Origin: Pseudomonas muyukensis
Lineage (GTDB): Bacteria > Pseudomonadota > Gammaproteobacteria > Pseudomonadales > Pseudomonadaceae
Direction: 5' to 3'
DNA length: 64,000 nt
Assembly: GCF_019139535.1 (NCBI RefSeq)
Contig: NZ_CP077073.1
Coordinates: forward strand, 4,182,501-4,246,500
The notes beneath the pieces were generated by a model. That model had not been told where the DNA came from. It made no database searches and saw only the letters and a list, made by a program, of their open reading frames with translations. Within the stretch, counting starts at the first letter, position 1; each line of letters opens with the position of its first letter. Of the stretch, positions 1 to 9,827 are shown piece after piece. Both the position numbers and the translations under genes were made by a program.

Positions 1-709
1 CAGCATGCAGTTCATGCTCCCAGGCCACCTTGCAACCGGCCAGGTCACTGTACTCGCGTACCTGCAGCAACCATTGCACGCGGTCATGCCAATCGCCCAG
101 ATCGCCCTGGGCCTTCTTCAGCAAGCGCTGGAGCTTGCGCCCCGCATGGTCGAGTTGCGGGTAGGCTTCGTCGCCGTAGCGCACCCGCTTGATCAGCAGG
201 CGCAGGCGATGGCGGTCGTGCGCCGGGTCGTCGAGGGCCTTGCCCAGTTTGCGCCACTGCTTTTCCAGACGCTGGTCGATACGCTTGGCCAGGCGCCGCG
301 CCAGGCCCTCACGAGCGGCGGCGCGCAGGAACAGCGGGAAGGCATCGAGAATCGCCAGCACCCGGGCCAGCTGGGGGCTGGCCGCGACATCGGCAAAGGT
401 CCGCGCCCTGCCCGCCTGGCGGCGCTCGCCGGCCTGCACATGGCCGCGCCCGATCAGTTGCGCAGCCAACACCTCGCGGTCACGCAATGGCGTGGTCAGG
501 GTGCCCAGCGCCCGCGCCGCGCCCTCCAGTTGTTCGACACCCGGCAGCCCGCGCAACGGCCGCAACAGGCTACGCAGCCGCCGCAGGGTGGTGCGCAGCG
601 CGTGCAGCGCCTCGCTGTCGGTATCGGCGCCAAGGCGCTCGCGGCAAGCCAGCAAGCCAACCTGCAGGGCAAGCACCTGGGCAACCACATGATCGAGCAT
701 CGCGGACAT
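1..709 (-). CDS. CHAD domain protein, C-terminus beyond the window
   Basis: The frame is open from an ATG at 709 down to the window edge, so the C-terminus is missing. The translation starts MSAMLDHVVAQVLALQ and continues with EALHALRTTLRRLRSLLRPL and a later LLIKRVRYGDEAYPQL. These Arg/Lys/His-rich helices are typical of CHAD domains (conserved histidine alpha-helical domain), which bind polyphosphate and are often found near polyphosphate enzymes or in CYTH-CHAD proteins. No CYTH domain is seen in the visible part. A GGGAG ribosome site lies about 8 bases upstream of the ATG. The gene starts 14 bases after the lipoprotein gene on the same strand, so the two are probably co-transcribed. The family call is solid; the physiological role is inferred. 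Confidence 0.75.
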   Translation of the reverse strand, partial: MSAMLDHVVAQVLALQVGLLACRERLGADTDSEALHALRTTLRRLRSLLRPLRGLPGVEQLEGAARALGTLTTPLRDREVLAAQLIGRGHVQAGERRQAGRARTFADVAASPQLARVLAILDAFPLFLRAAAREGLARRLAKRIDQRLEKQWRKLGKALDDPAHDRHRLRLLIKRVRYGDEAYPQLDHAGRKLQRLLKKAQGDLGDWHDRVQWLLQVREYSDLAGCKVAWEHELHA

Positions 710-723
710 GAAGCACTCCCTGA

Positions 724-1002
724 TCAACGGCCTGCGCGGGACTCACGGATGTAGAAACGCGCCTTCTCGGCCTTGTGGGTACACCCTTCGAAGCCTTCGA
801 ACTGCTGCTGGGTCTTGGCCCCGGTCAACAGCGACAGCGCCTTGGAATAGCTCACGGTGCCGGCAAAGCCTTCGGCCTTGGCCAGGTCCAGTTCCTTCCA
901 GGCGGCATCGAGCTGGGTCGCGCAGCTGTCGCGGTAGGCCGTCTTGCCTGCGCAACCGGCCAGGGCCAGCACCAGCAATGGAAGGGTGATCCAGACTTTC
1001 AT
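724..1002 (-). CDS. small lipoprotein
   Basis: A 92-residue protein with a lipoprotein signal: a short basic start (MKVW), a hydrophobic stretch and the lipobox LALAGC, with Cys17 as the expected lipidated residue. The mature part is polar and has two further cysteines (DSCATQ and FEGCTHKAE), which could form a disulfide in the periplasm. Its length and composition resemble small conserved Pseudomonas envelope lipoproteins of unknown function. A GAGG ribosome site precedes the ATG. It lies just upstream of the CHAD gene in the same direction, and the divergent phospholipase gene starts about 157 bases away. No enzymatic motif is visible. Confidence 0.7.
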   Translation of the reverse strand: MKVWITLPLLVLALAGCAGKTAYRDSCATQLDAAWKELDLAKAEGFAGTVSYSKALSLLTGAKTQQQFEGFEGCTHKAEKARFYIRESRAGR

Positions 1003-1159
1003 CGGTAATACCTCGAGGGAGAGAAACTAAGGTCGCCGTTCGACGGCAAAGCAAACGAAAAGTGCCCTGCTCAGCGTAGTCCAGCGCGGACTACATTGAA
1101 GCACAGGCACCAACAGGTGCATTGTTGGACCATGGTTGCACTGGCAAGGGGAATGGCTC

Positions 1160-2200
1160 ATGGGCAAACGCGTGGCATTGGTACTGGGTTCCGGCGGGGC
1201 CCGGGGGTACGCGCATATTGGCGTGATCGAGGAAATCGAACGGCGCGGCTACGACATCGCCTGTATCGCCGGCTGCTCCATGGGCGCGGTGATCGGCGGC
1301 ATCTACGCCGCCGGCAAGCTCGACGAATACCGCAGCTGGATCGAGAGCCTGGACTACCTCGACGTGCTGCGCCTGGTGGATGTCAGCTTCCGTCTGGGCG
1401 CCATCCGCGGCGACAAGGTGTTCGGGCAGATCCGCAAGATCGTCGGCGAGATCAACATCGAGCAACTGCGCATCCCCTACACGGCGGTCGCCGCCGACCT
1501 CACCAACCAGCAGGAAATCTGGTTCCAGGAAGGCTGCCTGCACCAGGCGATGCGCGCCTCGGCGGCGATTCCCAGCCTGTTCACCCCGGTGGTGCAAGGC
1601 AACCGCATGCTGGTCGACGGCGGCATCCTCAACCCGCTGCCAATCGTGCCGGTGGTGTCGAGCCACTGCGACCTGATCATCGCGGTCAACCTCAATGCCA
1701 CCAACCAGAAGCAGTACCAGTTGCCGGTGATCGAGCGCCCGGCGGCGTTCAAGATGCGTTTCGATGCACTGATCAGCTCGCTGGGCTCGCGCCTGCCGTT
1801 TCGGCGCAAGCCGGCCGAGCAGTTGATGCGTCTTGAGCAGGAGATCGTCGCTGAAGGGCTCGCCGCGCCCAACCCCTGGCTGGGCGACAGCGCCGACCCG
1901 GAAGGCCAGCAACCGGCAGCGGCGCCGCAGAGCGAAGGCGCGCCCAAGTCGGCTACGGGTTCGTTCATTGTCGACAACGTCGGCCCGGCGTCGTTGCTCG
2001 ACCTGATCAACCAGAGCTTCGAAGTGATGCAGACGTCGCTGGCGCAGTACAAGATCGCCGGGTACCCGCCGGACGTGTTGATCAACGTGCCCAAGCGGGT
2101 ATGCCGGTTCTTCGAGTTCTACAAGGCGCCGGAGCTGATTGCCCTGGGCCGGGAGATCGCTCGGGACACGCTGGATGCGCACGAAGGCGAGCGGCGCTAG
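1160..2200 (+). CDS. patatin-like phospholipase (RssA type)
   Basis: A 346-residue protein of the bacterial patatin family, serine acyl hydrolases with a Ser-Asp dyad. The N-terminus carries the oxyanion motif GSGGARG (about residues 10-16), the nucleophile elbow GCSMG (about residues 36-40) and the catalytic Asp motif VDGGILNP (about residues 153-160). No signal peptide is seen, so it is probably cytoplasmic or membrane-associated. The C-terminal third, after about residue 200, is a family-specific extension containing a low-complexity Ala/Pro stretch. An ATG lies eight codons upstream at 1136, but the start at 1160 has an AAGGGGA ribosome site at the right distance and begins directly with the conserved MGKRVALVLGSGGARG. 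The substrate is unknown. Confidence 0.85.
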   Translation: MGKRVALVLGSGGARGYAHIGVIEEIERRGYDIACIAGCSMGAVIGGIYAAGKLDEYRSWIESLDYLDVLRLVDVSFRLGAIRGDKVFGQIRKIVGEINIEQLRIPYTAVAADLTNQQEIWFQEGCLHQAMRASAAIPSLFTPVVQGNRMLVDGGILNPLPIVPVVSSHCDLIIAVNLNATNQKQYQLPVIERPAAFKMRFDALISSLGSRLPFRRKPAEQLMRLEQEIVAEGLAAPNPWLGDSADPEGQQPAAAPQSEGAPKSATGSFIVDNVGPASLLDLINQSFEVMQTSLAQYKIAGYPPDVLINVPKRVCRFFEFYKAPELIALGREIARDTLDAHEGERR

Positions 2201-2222
2201 GCAAAGGCCGACAAACCAGCCC

Positions 2223-2625
2223 GTAGGCGCCAGCCTTGCTGGCGAACCAGGCAACGCGGTGGAGGGCACCGGCTATACCGGTGTTCGCCGGCAAGCCGGC
2301 TCCTACAGGTTTGCGGCGTACCCGCCTCGTAGGAGCCAGCTTGCTGGCGAACCAGGCGCCGCGGTGGATGGCACCGGCCATGCCGGTGTTCGCCGGCAAG
2401 GCCGGCTCCTACACGTTTGCGGCGTACCCCGCCCGTAGGAGCCAGCCTTGCTGGCGAACCAGGCGCCGCGGTGGATGGCACCGGCAAGGCCGGTGTTCGC
2501 CGGCAAGGCCGGCTCCTACAGGTTTGCGGCGTACCCCGCCTCGCAGGAGCCAGCTTGCTGGCGAACCAGGCGCCGCGGTGGCTGGCACCGGCCATGCCGG
2601 TGTTCGCCGGCACGCCGGCTCCTAC
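2223..2625 (+). repeat. tandem array of four REP-type palindromic units
   Basis: Four imperfect copies of an approximately 84-bp palindromic unit begin at about 2223, 2329, 2435 and 2543, with a period of 106-108 bp. Each begins GTAGGAGCCAGC(C)TTGCTGG and ends GCCGGCTCCTAC, so the ends are inverted repeats. The middle contains a second palindrome, CACCGGC...GCCGGTG. The spacers are also similar to one another (AGGTTTGCGGCGTACCC). The array fills the convergent gap between the phospholipase gene and ppiD and has no coding signal of its own. These are putida-group REP/BIME-like elements; the same unit recurs near 34.0, 37.9 and 48.8 kb. Confidence 0.85.
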
Positions 2626-2637
2626 GGGATCTTCAGG

Positions 2638-2672
2638 AAAAACGAAACAGGCCGCATAAGCGGCCTGTTTCG
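2638..2672 (-). terminator. Rho-independent terminator of ppiD
   Basis: A perfect 13-bp stem (CGAAACAGGCCGC at 2643-2655, its complement at 2660-2672) with a 4-base loop. On the minus strand it is followed by five T residues (2638-2642 read in reverse). It begins 15 bases beyond the ppiD stop codon. Confidence 0.85.
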
Positions 2673-2687
2673 TCATCGCGACAGCAC

Positions 2688-4547
2688 TCAGTAACGGGTG
2701 ATGTCGGCGCTGCCTTCCAATTGCTTGCGGTATGCCGCGAAGTCCTGGGAACCAGCACGCGAAGCGAGGTAACGACGGATCTGCGCCTTTTCCTCGTCAG
2801 TGGCCGCGGCGCCTTCGTTGACACCCTTGAGCTGCAGGACCACCAGGCTGCCATCACCCAGGACCGCGCTGCCATAAACCGGCTTGTCCTTGGACTCAGG
2901 CTTGCCCAGGCGGAACACGGCTTGCAGTTCGACCGGGTCGATGCCGTCCTGACCACGAGTAGCCGCTTCCTGAACCTTCCAGCTCTGGCTGGCGGCCTTG
3001 ATCGAGCCATCACGCAGGCCGGCGATCAGCGTGTCGGCCTTGGCCTTGAGCTCGGCGGTCGCCTTTTCCTTGGCCAGGTGTGCGCTGATGTTCCTGGCCA
3101 CGGCTTCCAGTGGCAGCTGCTCGGGCTTGCGGTGCTCCTTGACGCGCAGGACCACCACCGTCTCCGGATCCAGCTCGATGCCGTTGCTGTTGGCGCCCTC
3201 TTCCAGCACTTCCTCGCTGAACGCGGCCTGGATCACCGCGCGGTTGGCGGTGATGCCTTCGCCACCTTCACGACCAAAGGCTGTGGAAGTCTGGACCTTC
3301 AGGTTCAGGTCCTGGGCCGGCTGGGCCAGGTCGGAAGCTTCGAAGGCGGCATCCTCGAGCTGCTTGGTGGCCTCGACGAAGCGCTGCTCCACTTGCTGGG
3401 TCTTCAGCTCATGGGTCAGCTTGTCCTTGAGGCTGGCGAAGCTCGGCACATCCGGCGCCTCTACGCCCAACAGCTTGATCAGGTGATAGCCGTACTCGGT
3501 ACGCACCGGCGCGGACACCTGGTCCTTGTTCAGCTTGTACAGCGCCTCCTCGAAGGCCGGGTCGTACACGCCAGGGCCGGCGAAGCCAAGGTCACCACCG
3601 GTGCTGGCCGAACCTGGGTCCTGGGAGAACTCCTTGGCCAGCTTGGCGAAGTCCTCGCCTTTGGCCAGGCGCTGCTGGATTTCCTCGATGCGGGCCTTGG
3701 CCTGGGCATCGGTGGCCTTGTCGTTGACTTCGATCAGGATGTGCGCGGCATGGCGCTGCTCGCCGAGGTTGGCGATTTCCTTCTCGTACAGGGCCTTGAG
3801 CTCGTCCTCGTTGACCTTGACCTGGTCGAAGAAGGCCGACTTCTTCAGCTCGATGTAGTCGATGACCACCTGGTCGGGGGTCATGAATTCCTTGGCGTGC
3901 TGGTCGTAGTGGGCCTTGACCTCGTCATCGCTCACCTTGACCGCGGCCGCATCGGCCTTGAAGGTCAGCGAGGCGAAGTCACGGGTCTGCTTCTCCAGGC
4001 GGGCGAATGCCTCGACCTGCTTGTCGGTGACGAAGCTGCTGCCGGCAAGGCCGGTGCGCAGCTGGCCGATGAGCATTTCCTGGGCGAGCATCTCGCGGAA
4101 CTGCATGCGGCCGTAACCCATCTGGCGGATGACGGCGTCGAAGCGCTCGGCGCTGAACTTGCCATCGACCTGGAATTCAGGCGTCTGCAGGATCAGCTGA
4201 TCCAGCGCGGCCTCGGAGAAAGCGAACTTGGCGTCTTCGGCACCCTGCAACAGCAGCTTGCGATCGATCAGCCCTTTGAGCGCGGCTTCGCGCAGCATCT
4301 TGTCGTCCAGCAGCGCGGGGTCGAAATCCTTGCCCAGCTGTTGCATCAGCTGGCGGCGCTGCATGTCCACGGCCTGGCTCAGCTCGTTCTGGCTGATGGT
4401 CTGGCCGTTCACCTTGGCGGCGTCCTGGCTATGGCTGGCGGCCTGGAAAATGGCCTCGAAGCCGGTCAACGCCATCAGTACGACGATGAGGCCGATGATG
4501 GTCTTGGCAATCCAACCTTGTGAATTGTCCCTGATATTCTGCAGCAT
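2688..4547 (-). CDS. ppiD: periplasmic folding chaperone PpiD (SurA/parvulin-type PPIase)
   Basis: A 619-residue inner-membrane-anchored periplasmic protein that helps outer-membrane and secreted proteins leave the Sec translocon. It starts MLQNIRDNSQGWIAK with one transmembrane anchor (about residues 13-35, TIIGLIVVLMALTGF). A SurA-like N-terminal chaperone region follows, then a parvulin domain at about residues 265-360 (HAAHILIEV, GGDLGFAGPG, YGYHLIKL) and a long C-terminal SurA_N-like part. The chosen ATG has a GGGGGA ribosome site; a longer frame from 4625 lacks the family start. It lies downstream of hupB, as in other pseudomonads, and ends at a strong terminator. The length matches the family (about 620). 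Confidence 0.95.
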   Translation of the reverse strand: MLQNIRDNSQGWIAKTIIGLIVVLMALTGFEAIFQAASHSQDAAKVNGQTISQNELSQAVDMQRRQLMQQLGKDFDPALLDDKMLREAALKGLIDRKLLLQGAEDAKFAFSEAALDQLILQTPEFQVDGKFSAERFDAVIRQMGYGRMQFREMLAQEMLIGQLRTGLAGSSFVTDKQVEAFARLEKQTRDFASLTFKADAAAVKVSDDEVKAHYDQHAKEFMTPDQVVIDYIELKKSAFFDQVKVNEDELKALYEKEIANLGEQRHAAHILIEVNDKATDAQAKARIEEIQQRLAKGEDFAKLAKEFSQDPGSASTGGDLGFAGPGVYDPAFEEALYKLNKDQVSAPVRTEYGYHLIKLLGVEAPDVPSFASLKDKLTHELKTQQVEQRFVEATKQLEDAAFEASDLAQPAQDLNLKVQTSTAFGREGGEGITANRAVIQAAFSEEVLEEGANSNGIELDPETVVVLRVKEHRKPEQLPLEAVARNISAHLAKEKATAELKAKADTLIAGLRDGSIKAASQSWKVQEAATRGQDGIDPVELQAVFRLGKPESKDKPVYGSAVLGDGSLVVLQLKGVNEGAAATDEEKAQIRRYLASRAGSQDFAAYRKQLEGSADITRY

Positions 4548-4616
4548 GCGTCCCCCAGAAACGGTTGTACCACTGCGTCGACAACCGCGGAGCGTGGGTA
4601 GAGTCCTGATAGAAGA

Positions 4617-4641
4617 AAGGCGCATCCAGTGGATGCGCCTT
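4617..4641 (-). terminator. probable hupB terminator
   Basis: A perfect 11-bp stem (AAGGCGCATCC at 4617-4627 and its complement at 4631-4641) with a 3-base loop, followed on the minus strand by TCTTCT. It lies between the hupB stop and the ppiD start. The T-tract is interrupted, so some read-through into ppiD is likely. Confidence 0.6.
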
Positions 4642-4726
4642 CTCGAAGCGAGCGTGCCAGCGGGAACGTTTGCGACCCGCCGTCACGCGGTCGGCCCAGG
4701 CGTGCCCGGGCCGGCTGAAAGACGAC

Positions 4727-4999
4727 TTAGTTGACGGCGTCTTTCAGGCCCTTGCCAGCCTTGAAGCCTGGAACCTTGGCGGCAGCGATCTTGATCGCCT
4801 TGCCGGTTTGCGGGTTGCGGCCGGTGCGCTCGGCGCGCTCCTTGACCGAGAAAGTACCGAAGCCGACCAGGACGACGTCGTCGCCTGCTTTCAGGGCACC
4901 GGTCACGGAGTCGATCACAGCGTCCAGAGCTTTGCCAGCGGCAGCCTTGGAAATGTCAGCCGATGCAGCGATAGCGTCAATCAGTTCCGACTTGTTCAC
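4727..4999 (-). CDS. hupB: DNA-binding protein HU-beta
   Basis: A 90-residue nucleoid protein that bends and wraps DNA non-specifically as a dimer. The sequence is a standard [22 protein letters not shown] at the start, the core [21 protein letters not shown] with the DNA-contacting beta-arm and its proline (RNPQTGK), and a C-terminal helix ending [12 protein letters not shown]. The length is exactly that of the family. It lies between lon and ppiD on the same strand, the usual proteobacterial order. About 150 AT-richer bases separate it from lon and presumably hold its own promoter. Confidence 0.97.
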   Translation of the reverse strand: MNKSELIDAIAASADISKAAAGKALDAVIDSVTGALKAGDDVVLVGFGTFSVKERAERTGRNPQTGKAIKIAAAKVPGFKAGKGLKDAVN

Positions 5000-5152
5000 T
5001 CTAAGTCCCCTTATATCACTATTGAGTTTGTTTCTAAGTATGTATTGAAAAGCTTATGAAACGTGCGCTGGGTGGCCTGTTGACACTGGCGTGCCGCTTT
5101 ATAGCAAGGGGCCGAAAATGCTGTCAACCGAAGCCCCCCAGCGAAATACGTA

Positions 5153-7549
5153 CTAATGCGTGCTGATTCTTTCCTTAGCATCGCCGTCGCGCTTCTCATC
5201 TTTCGCGACAATCTCCGGAGCCACATCTGGCAAGGGCTCCGGGGCGTATTGCAGCGCAATTTGGAGGACTTCGTCAATCCATTTGACCGGTTTGATCTGC
5301 AGATCCTGCTTGATATTTTCCGGAATCTCCTTGAGATCGCGAACATTCTCTTCCGGAATGATCACGGTCTTGATTCCACCGCGGTGTGCCGCCAGCAGTT
5401 TTTCCTTGAGCCCACCGATGGCCAGGACCTGGCCACGCAAGGTGATCTCGCCGGTCATTGCGACATCGGCGCGTACCGGAATCTGGGTCAGCGCCGAGAC
5501 CAGCGCGGTGCACATGCCGATACCGGCGCTCGGGCCATCCTTGGGCGTGGCGCCTTCGGGCATATGGATATGAACGTCGTGCTTCTCGTGGAAATCTGCA
5601 GCGATCCCCAGGCTACGCGCGCGACTGCGCACAACGGTTTGCGCGGCCGTGATCGACTCGACCATGACGTCGCCGAGCGAGCCGGTCTTGATCAACTGAC
5701 CCTTGCCAGGGATGACCACAGCCTCGATGGTCAGCAATTCGCCGCCCACCTGGGTCCAGGCCAGGCCCGTGACCTGGCCGATCTGGTCCTGCTGCTCGGC
5801 CAGGCCATAGCGGAACTTACGCACGCCCAGCAGGTGCTCGAGCTGCTCGCCGCTGACCTTGACCTTCACCTGCTTGTGCCCGGTGTGCTCCTTGACCACC
5901 TTGCGGCAGACCTTGGCGATCTGCCGCTCCAGGCCACGCACGCCGGCTTCGCGGGTGTAGTAGCGGATGATGTCGCGGATGGCCGAGACATCGACCTCCA
6001 GCTCGTCCTTCTTCAGACCGTTGGCCTTGACCTGCTTGGGCACCAGGTACTTGACCGCGATGTTGATCTTCTCGTCCTCGGTGTAGCCCGGCAGGCGGAT
6101 GACTTCCATCCGGTCCAGCAACGCCGGCGGGATGTTCATCGAGTTCGAGGTGCACAGGAACATCACGTCCGAGAGGTCGTAATCGACTTCCAGGTAATGG
6201 TCGTTGAAGTTGTGGTTCTGCTCGGGGTCGAGCACCTCCAACAACGCCGAGGCCGGATCGCCGCGCATGTCGCTGCCCATCTTGTCGATTTCGTCGAGCA
6301 AGAACAGCGGATTGCGTACACCAACCTTGGTCATCTTCTGGATCAGGCGCCCTGGCATCGAGCCGATGTAGGTACGGCGGTGGCCGCGGATCTCGGCCTC
6401 GTCACGCACGCCACCGAGGGCCATGCGCACGAACTTGCGGTTGGTGGCCGCTGCAATCGACTCGGCCAGCGAGGTCTTGCCCACGCCAGGCGGGCCGACC
6501 AGGCACAGCACCGGGCCACGAATCTTCTTCACCCGCTTCTGCACGGCGAGGTACTCAAGGATGCGCTCCTTGACCTCTTCCAGGCCGTAGTGGTCCGCGT
6601 CGAGGATTTCCTCGGCCTTGGCCAGGTCCAGGCGCACCTTGCTCTGGGCCTTCCACGGCACCTGCACCAGCCAGTCCAGGTAGGAGCGCACCACGGTGGC
6701 CTCGGCCGACATCGGCGACATCTGCTTGAGCTTGTTCAGCTCGGCCTGGGCCTTGGCCAGGGCATCCTTCGGCAGGCCGGCGGCATCGATGCGCTTTTTC
6801 AGCTCCTCGATTTCGTTGTGGCCTTCGTCGCCATCGCCGAGTTCTTTCTGAATGGCCTTCATCTGCTCGTTCAGGTAGTACTCGCGCTGGCTGCGCTCCA
6901 TTTGTTTCTTGACCCGGCCACGGATGCGCTTCTCCACCTGCAGCAGGTCGATTTCGGCATCCAGCAACGCCAGCACGTGTTCGACACGCGCGGCCAGGTC
7001 GACGATCTCGAGGATCTCCTGCTTCTGCTCGATCTTCAGCGCCATGTGCGCAGCCATGGTGTCGACCAGGCGGCCGGGCTCCTCGATGCTGTTGAGCGAG
7101 GAGAGCACCTCGGCCGGGACTTTCTTGCCCAGCTGCACGTACTGCTCGAACTGCGACAGCAAGGTGCGCACGAACACCTCGGACTCGCGCTCGGCGGTCT
7201 CGGTTTCGTCGATCAGGCTGACTTCGGCCCGGATATGGCCGTCGACTTCGTTGAAGCGCTCGACCGCGCCGCGCTGCTCGCCCTCGACCAGCACCTTGAC
7301 GGTGCCATCGGGCAGCTTGAGCAGTTGCAGAACGGTGGCGACGGTGCCCACGCGATACAGGGCGTCTTCACCTGGATCGTCATCGGCGGGATTCTTCTGG
7401 GCCAGCAGGAGGATCTGCTTTTCGCCCGTCATCGCGGCCTCAAGGGCCTCGATGGACTTCTCACGCCCCACGAACAGCGGGATGACCATATGCGGATAGA
7501 CGACAACGTCACGCAATGGCAGAAGAGGCAAGTCGAGGGTGGTCTTCAT
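5153..7549 (-). CDS. lon: ATP-dependent protease La (Lon)
   Basis: A 798-residue cytoplasmic AAA+ serine protease that degrades misfolded and regulatory proteins. The N-terminal substrate-recognition domain begins [24 protein letters not shown] coiled linker precedes the ATPase domain, which has the Walker A motif GPPGVGKT at about residues 352-359, Walker B ([11 protein letters not shown]) and the sensor region. The C-terminal protease domain carries the Ser-Lys dyad: Ser674 in PKDGPSAG and Lys717 in the [16 protein letters not shown] region. The length and motif spacing match E. coli Lon. It follows clpX on the same strand, and a candidate heat-shock promoter lies about 60 bases upstream. 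Many pseudomonads have a second Lon elsewhere; this one is in the canonical clpX-lon-hupB context. Confidence 0.97.
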   Translation of the reverse strand: MKTTLDLPLLPLRDVVVYPHMVIPLFVGREKSIEALEAAMTGEKQILLLAQKNPADDDPGEDALYRVGTVATVLQLLKLPDGTVKVLVEGEQRGAVERFNEVDGHIRAEVSLIDETETAERESEVFVRTLLSQFEQYVQLGKKVPAEVLSSLNSIEEPGRLVDTMAAHMALKIEQKQEILEIVDLAARVEHVLALLDAEIDLLQVEKRIRGRVKKQMERSQREYYLNEQMKAIQKELGDGDEGHNEIEELKKRIDAAGLPKDALAKAQAELNKLKQMSPMSAEATVVRSYLDWLVQVPWKAQSKVRLDLAKAEEILDADHYGLEEVKERILEYLAVQKRVKKIRGPVLCLVGPPGVGKTSLAESIAAATNRKFVRMALGGVRDEAEIRGHRRTYIGSMPGRLIQKMTKVGVRNPLFLLDEIDKMGSDMRGDPASALLEVLDPEQNHNFNDHYLEVDYDLSDVMFLCTSNSMNIPPALLDRMEVIRLPGYTEDEKINIAVKYLVPKQVKANGLKKDELEVDVSAIRDIIRYYTREAGVRGLERQIAKVCRKVVKEHTGHKQVKVKVSGEQLEHLLGVRKFRYGLAEQQDQIGQVTGLAWTQVGGELLTIEAVVIPGKGQLIKTGSLGDVMVESITAAQTVVRSRARSLGIAADFHEKHDVHIHMPEGATPKDGPSAGIGMCTALVSALTQIPVRADVAMTGEITLRGQVLAIGGLKEKLLAAHRGGIKTVIIPEENVRDLKEIPENIKQDLQIKPVKWIDEVLQIALQYAPEPLPDVAPEIVAKDEKRDGDAKERISTH

Positions 7550-7606
7550 GATTTCGCCTCTACAGCGGCCTTGTGGCCGGAAACCTTTGGAAATGGTGCT
7601 TGGGGC

Positions 7607-7637
7607 TAATGTGGGGGCAGCCCCGGTAAATTACAAG
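7607..7637 (-). promoter_or_regulatory. candidate sigma-32 (heat-shock) promoter of lon
   Basis: On the minus strand the -35-like CTTGTAA (7631-7637) is separated by 13 bases from the -10-like CCCCCACAT (7609-7617), close to the RpoH consensus CTTGAAA-N11/16-CCCCATNT. It lies about 60 bases upstream of the lon ATG. Lon is a known RpoH target in E. coli; use here is inferred from sequence only. Confidence 0.55.
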
Positions 7638-7657
7638 CGCCGAGTCCATGAAATGCA

Positions 7658-7681
7658 AAAAGGGGCCCGAAGGCCCCTTTT
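7658..7681 (-). terminator. clpX terminator
   Basis: A stem of AGGGGCC (7661-7667) and GGCCCCT (7672-7678) around a CGAA tetraloop, extended by A/T pairs (AAAA on the left, TTTT on the right). It is followed on the minus strand by a T-run and sits 22 bases after the clpX stop. The symmetrical A and T flanks may let it work in both directions. Confidence 0.8.
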
Positions 7682-7702
7682 CATCACGCTACCCTTGCCC
7701 GA

Positions 7703-8986
7703 TCAGGCGTCGGGGGCAGCCTTGGCTTGCGGCTCGCTGTTCTCGTAGATCAACAGCGGCTGCGAGGTGCCTTCGATGACGCTCTCGTCGATGACCACCT
7801 TGCTGACTTCCTTCTGCGAAGGAATTTCGTACATGGTGTCGAGCAGCACGCCTTCGAGGATCGAACGCAGGCCACGGGCGCCGGTCTTGCGCTCCAGGGC
7901 CTTGCGGGCAACGGCCTTGAGCGCATCGCTGCGGAACTCGAGGTCGACGCTTTCCATCTCGAACAGCTTGGCGTATTGCTTGGTCAAGGCGTTCTTCGGC
8001 TCGGTGAGGATCTGCATCAATGCAGCCTCGTCCAGCTCGTCCAGGGTCGCCAGAACCGGCAGACGGCCGACGAATTCCGGAATCAGGCCGAACTTGACCA
8101 GATCGTCCGGCTCGACTTCACGCAGCGACTCGCCGACTTTCTTGCCCTCTTCCTTGCTGCGCACTTCGGCGCTGAAGCCGATGCCGCCCTTGGTGGAGCG
8201 GTTCTGGATGACCTTTTCCAGGCCCGAGAACGCGCCACCGCAGATGAACAGGATATTGCGGGTATCAACCTGCAGGAACTCCTGTTGCGGGTGCTTGCGA
8301 CCGCCCTGCGGCGGTACCGAGGCCACGGTGCCCTCGATCAGCTTCAGCAATGCCTGCTGCACGCCCTCGCCCGAGACGTCACGGGTGATGGACGGGTTGT
8401 CCGACTTGCGCGAGATCTTGTCGATCTCGTCGATGTAGACAATGCCCATCTGGGCCTTTTCCACGTCGTAGTCGCACTTTTGCAGCAGTTTCTGAATGAT
8501 GTTCTCGACATCCTCACCCACGTAACCGGCTTCGGTCAGGGTGGTGGCGTCGGCAATGGTGAACGGTACGTTCAACAGGCGCGCGAGCGTCTCGGCGAGC
8601 AGGGTCTTGCCCGAGCCAGTTGGCCCGATCAGCAGGATGTTGCTCTTGCCCAGTTCGACTTCGTCGCCCTTCTTGTCACGCTGGTTCAGGCGCTTGTAGT
8701 GGTTGTACACCGCTACGGACAGCACCTTCTTGGCGCGTTCCTGACCAATGACGTACTGGTCCAGGATTCCGCTGATTTCTTTCGGCGAGGGTAGTTTGTG
8801 CGCGCTGCTCTCGGCCTGGGCTTCCTGCACCTCCTCACGGATGATGTCGTTGCACAGGTCGACGCACTCGTCGCAGATAAATACCGAGGGGCCGGCAATC
8901 AACTTGCGCACTTCGTGCTGGCTTTTGCCGCAGAAGGAGCAATAGAGCAATTTGCCGTTGTCCTCGCCGTTACGGGTGTCAGTCAT
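7703..8986 (-). CDS. clpX: ATP-dependent Clp protease, ATP-binding subunit ClpX
   Basis: A 427-residue AAA+ unfoldase that feeds tagged substrates into the ClpP chamber. The N-terminal zinc-binding domain has four cysteines ([10 protein letters not shown] and [10 protein letters not shown], about residues 14-42), which dimerises and recognises adaptors. The ATPase part has Walker A GPTGSGKT, Walker [11 protein letters not shown] and the [20 protein letters not shown] region. The length matches the family. The start at 8986 ([12 protein letters not shown]) agrees with homologues; a longer open frame to 9031 lacks family support. clpP lies directly upstream in the same direction, 108 bases away, and lon directly downstream. 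Confidence 0.97.
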   Translation of the reverse strand: MTDTRNGEDNGKLLYCSFCGKSQHEVRKLIAGPSVFICDECVDLCNDIIREEVQEAQAESSAHKLPSPKEISGILDQYVIGQERAKKVLSVAVYNHYKRLNQRDKKGDEVELGKSNILLIGPTGSGKTLLAETLARLLNVPFTIADATTLTEAGYVGEDVENIIQKLLQKCDYDVEKAQMGIVYIDEIDKISRKSDNPSITRDVSGEGVQQALLKLIEGTVASVPPQGGRKHPQQEFLQVDTRNILFICGGAFSGLEKVIQNRSTKGGIGFSAEVRSKEEGKKVGESLREVEPDDLVKFGLIPEFVGRLPVLATLDELDEAALMQILTEPKNALTKQYAKLFEMESVDLEFRSDALKAVARKALERKTGARGLRSILEGVLLDTMYEIPSQKEVSKVVIDESVIEGTSQPLLIYENSEPQAKAAPDA

Positions 8987-9094
8987 TCGATCGATCCAAT
9001 CCGGTAGGCTTGAAACACAAGATGAAGGCAATCGCTGGCTTTTTCAAGTCCGCGGATGGGCGCATTCCGCGCCCACCCGCTCTGGCGCATTGCT

Positions 9095-9736
9095 TCAGGA
9101 TGCCAGTTGCCGCTTGTCGTAGACCGAGTCGATCAGGCCGTACTCGGCCGCGCGCGCGGCGCTCATGAAGTTGTCGCGCTCGGTGTCGCGCTTGATGGTC
9201 TCGAGGTCCTGGCCGGTGTGATGGGCCAGCAGCTCGTTCAGGCGCGCCTTGATGTTGAGGATTTCCTGGGCGTGGATCTCGATGTCGGTGGCCTGACCCT
9301 GGAAGCCGCCGAGCGGCTGGTGGATCATCACCCGCGAGTTCGGCAGGCAGTGGCGCTTGCCGGCGGCACCAGCCGCGAGCAGGAAGGCGCCCATGCTGCA
9401 GGCCTGGCCGATGCAGATGGTCGAGACGTCCGGCTTGATGAACTGCATGGTGTCGTAGATCGACATGCCGGCAGTCACCGAGCCGCCCGGGGAGTTGATG
9501 TACAGATGGATATCCTTGTCCGGGTTTTCCGCTTCAAGGAACAAGAGCTGCGCCACCACCAGGTTGGCCATGTAGTCTTCTACCGGGCCAACCAGGAAGA
9601 TCACGCGCTCCTTGAGGAGGCGTGAATAGATGTCGTAGGCACGTTCGCCACGGGCGGACTGCTCGATAACCATCGGGACCAGACCGCCTGCGGCCTGGAT
9701 GTCAGAGCTTTGCTGAATATAAGAATTGCGGGACAT
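9095..9736 (-). CDS. clpP: ATP-dependent Clp protease, proteolytic subunit ClpP
   Basis: A 213-residue serine protease subunit that forms the double-heptamer chamber used by ClpX and ClpA. The catalytic triad is visible: Ser114 in GQACSMGAF, His139 in [10 protein letters not shown] and Asp188 in TERDNF. The [20 protein letters not shown] region is a family hallmark. A short N-terminal propeptide (about 14 residues) before the conserved [21 protein letters not shown] is usual. The ATG at 9736 is preferred over one 14 codons upstream because MSRNSYIQQ matches Pseudomonas homologues. The gene lies between tig and clpX in the conserved order. Confidence 0.97.
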   Translation of the reverse strand: MSRNSYIQQSSDIQAAGGLVPMVIEQSARGERAYDIYSRLLKERVIFLVGPVEDYMANLVVAQLLFLEAENPDKDIHLYINSPGGSVTAGMSIYDTMQFIKPDVSTICIGQACSMGAFLLAAGAAGKRHCLPNSRVMIHQPLGGFQGQATDIEIHAQEILNIKARLNELLAHHTGQDLETIKRDTERDNFMSAARAAEYGLIDSVYDKRQLAS

Positions 9737-9775
9737 GTCCTGCACTCGCTCCCAAATAGTCATGGCTTGAATACA

Positions 9776-9803
9776 CACAAGCCAGCGCGAAGGCTGGCTT
9801 GTG
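9776..9803 (-). terminator. hairpin between tig and clpP
   Basis: A perfect 11-bp stem (CACAAGCCAGC at 9776-9786, complement 9793-9803) with a 6-base loop, in the 91-bp gap after the tig stop. No real T-tract follows on the minus strand, so it is more likely an attenuator or RNA-stabilising hairpin than a full stop. Confidence 0.45.
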
Positions 9804-9827
9804 GGGGTTTCCTACGAGAGTAGCCTG

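Noticed and set aside
2223..2625. Possible CRISPR array because of the regular 106-bp period
   Set aside because: The repeated unit is over 80 bp, palindromic at both ends, and the intervals are similar to one another rather than unique. No cas genes are near. It fits REP elements.
2448..4523. A 691-codon plus-strand frame spanning the REP array and ppiD
   Set aside because: Antisense to ppiD and composed of REP sequence at its start; no conserved motifs.
5156..7609. An 817-codon plus-strand frame opposite lon
   Set aside because: Antisense shadow in GC-rich DNA; lon itself is unmistakable by motifs and length.
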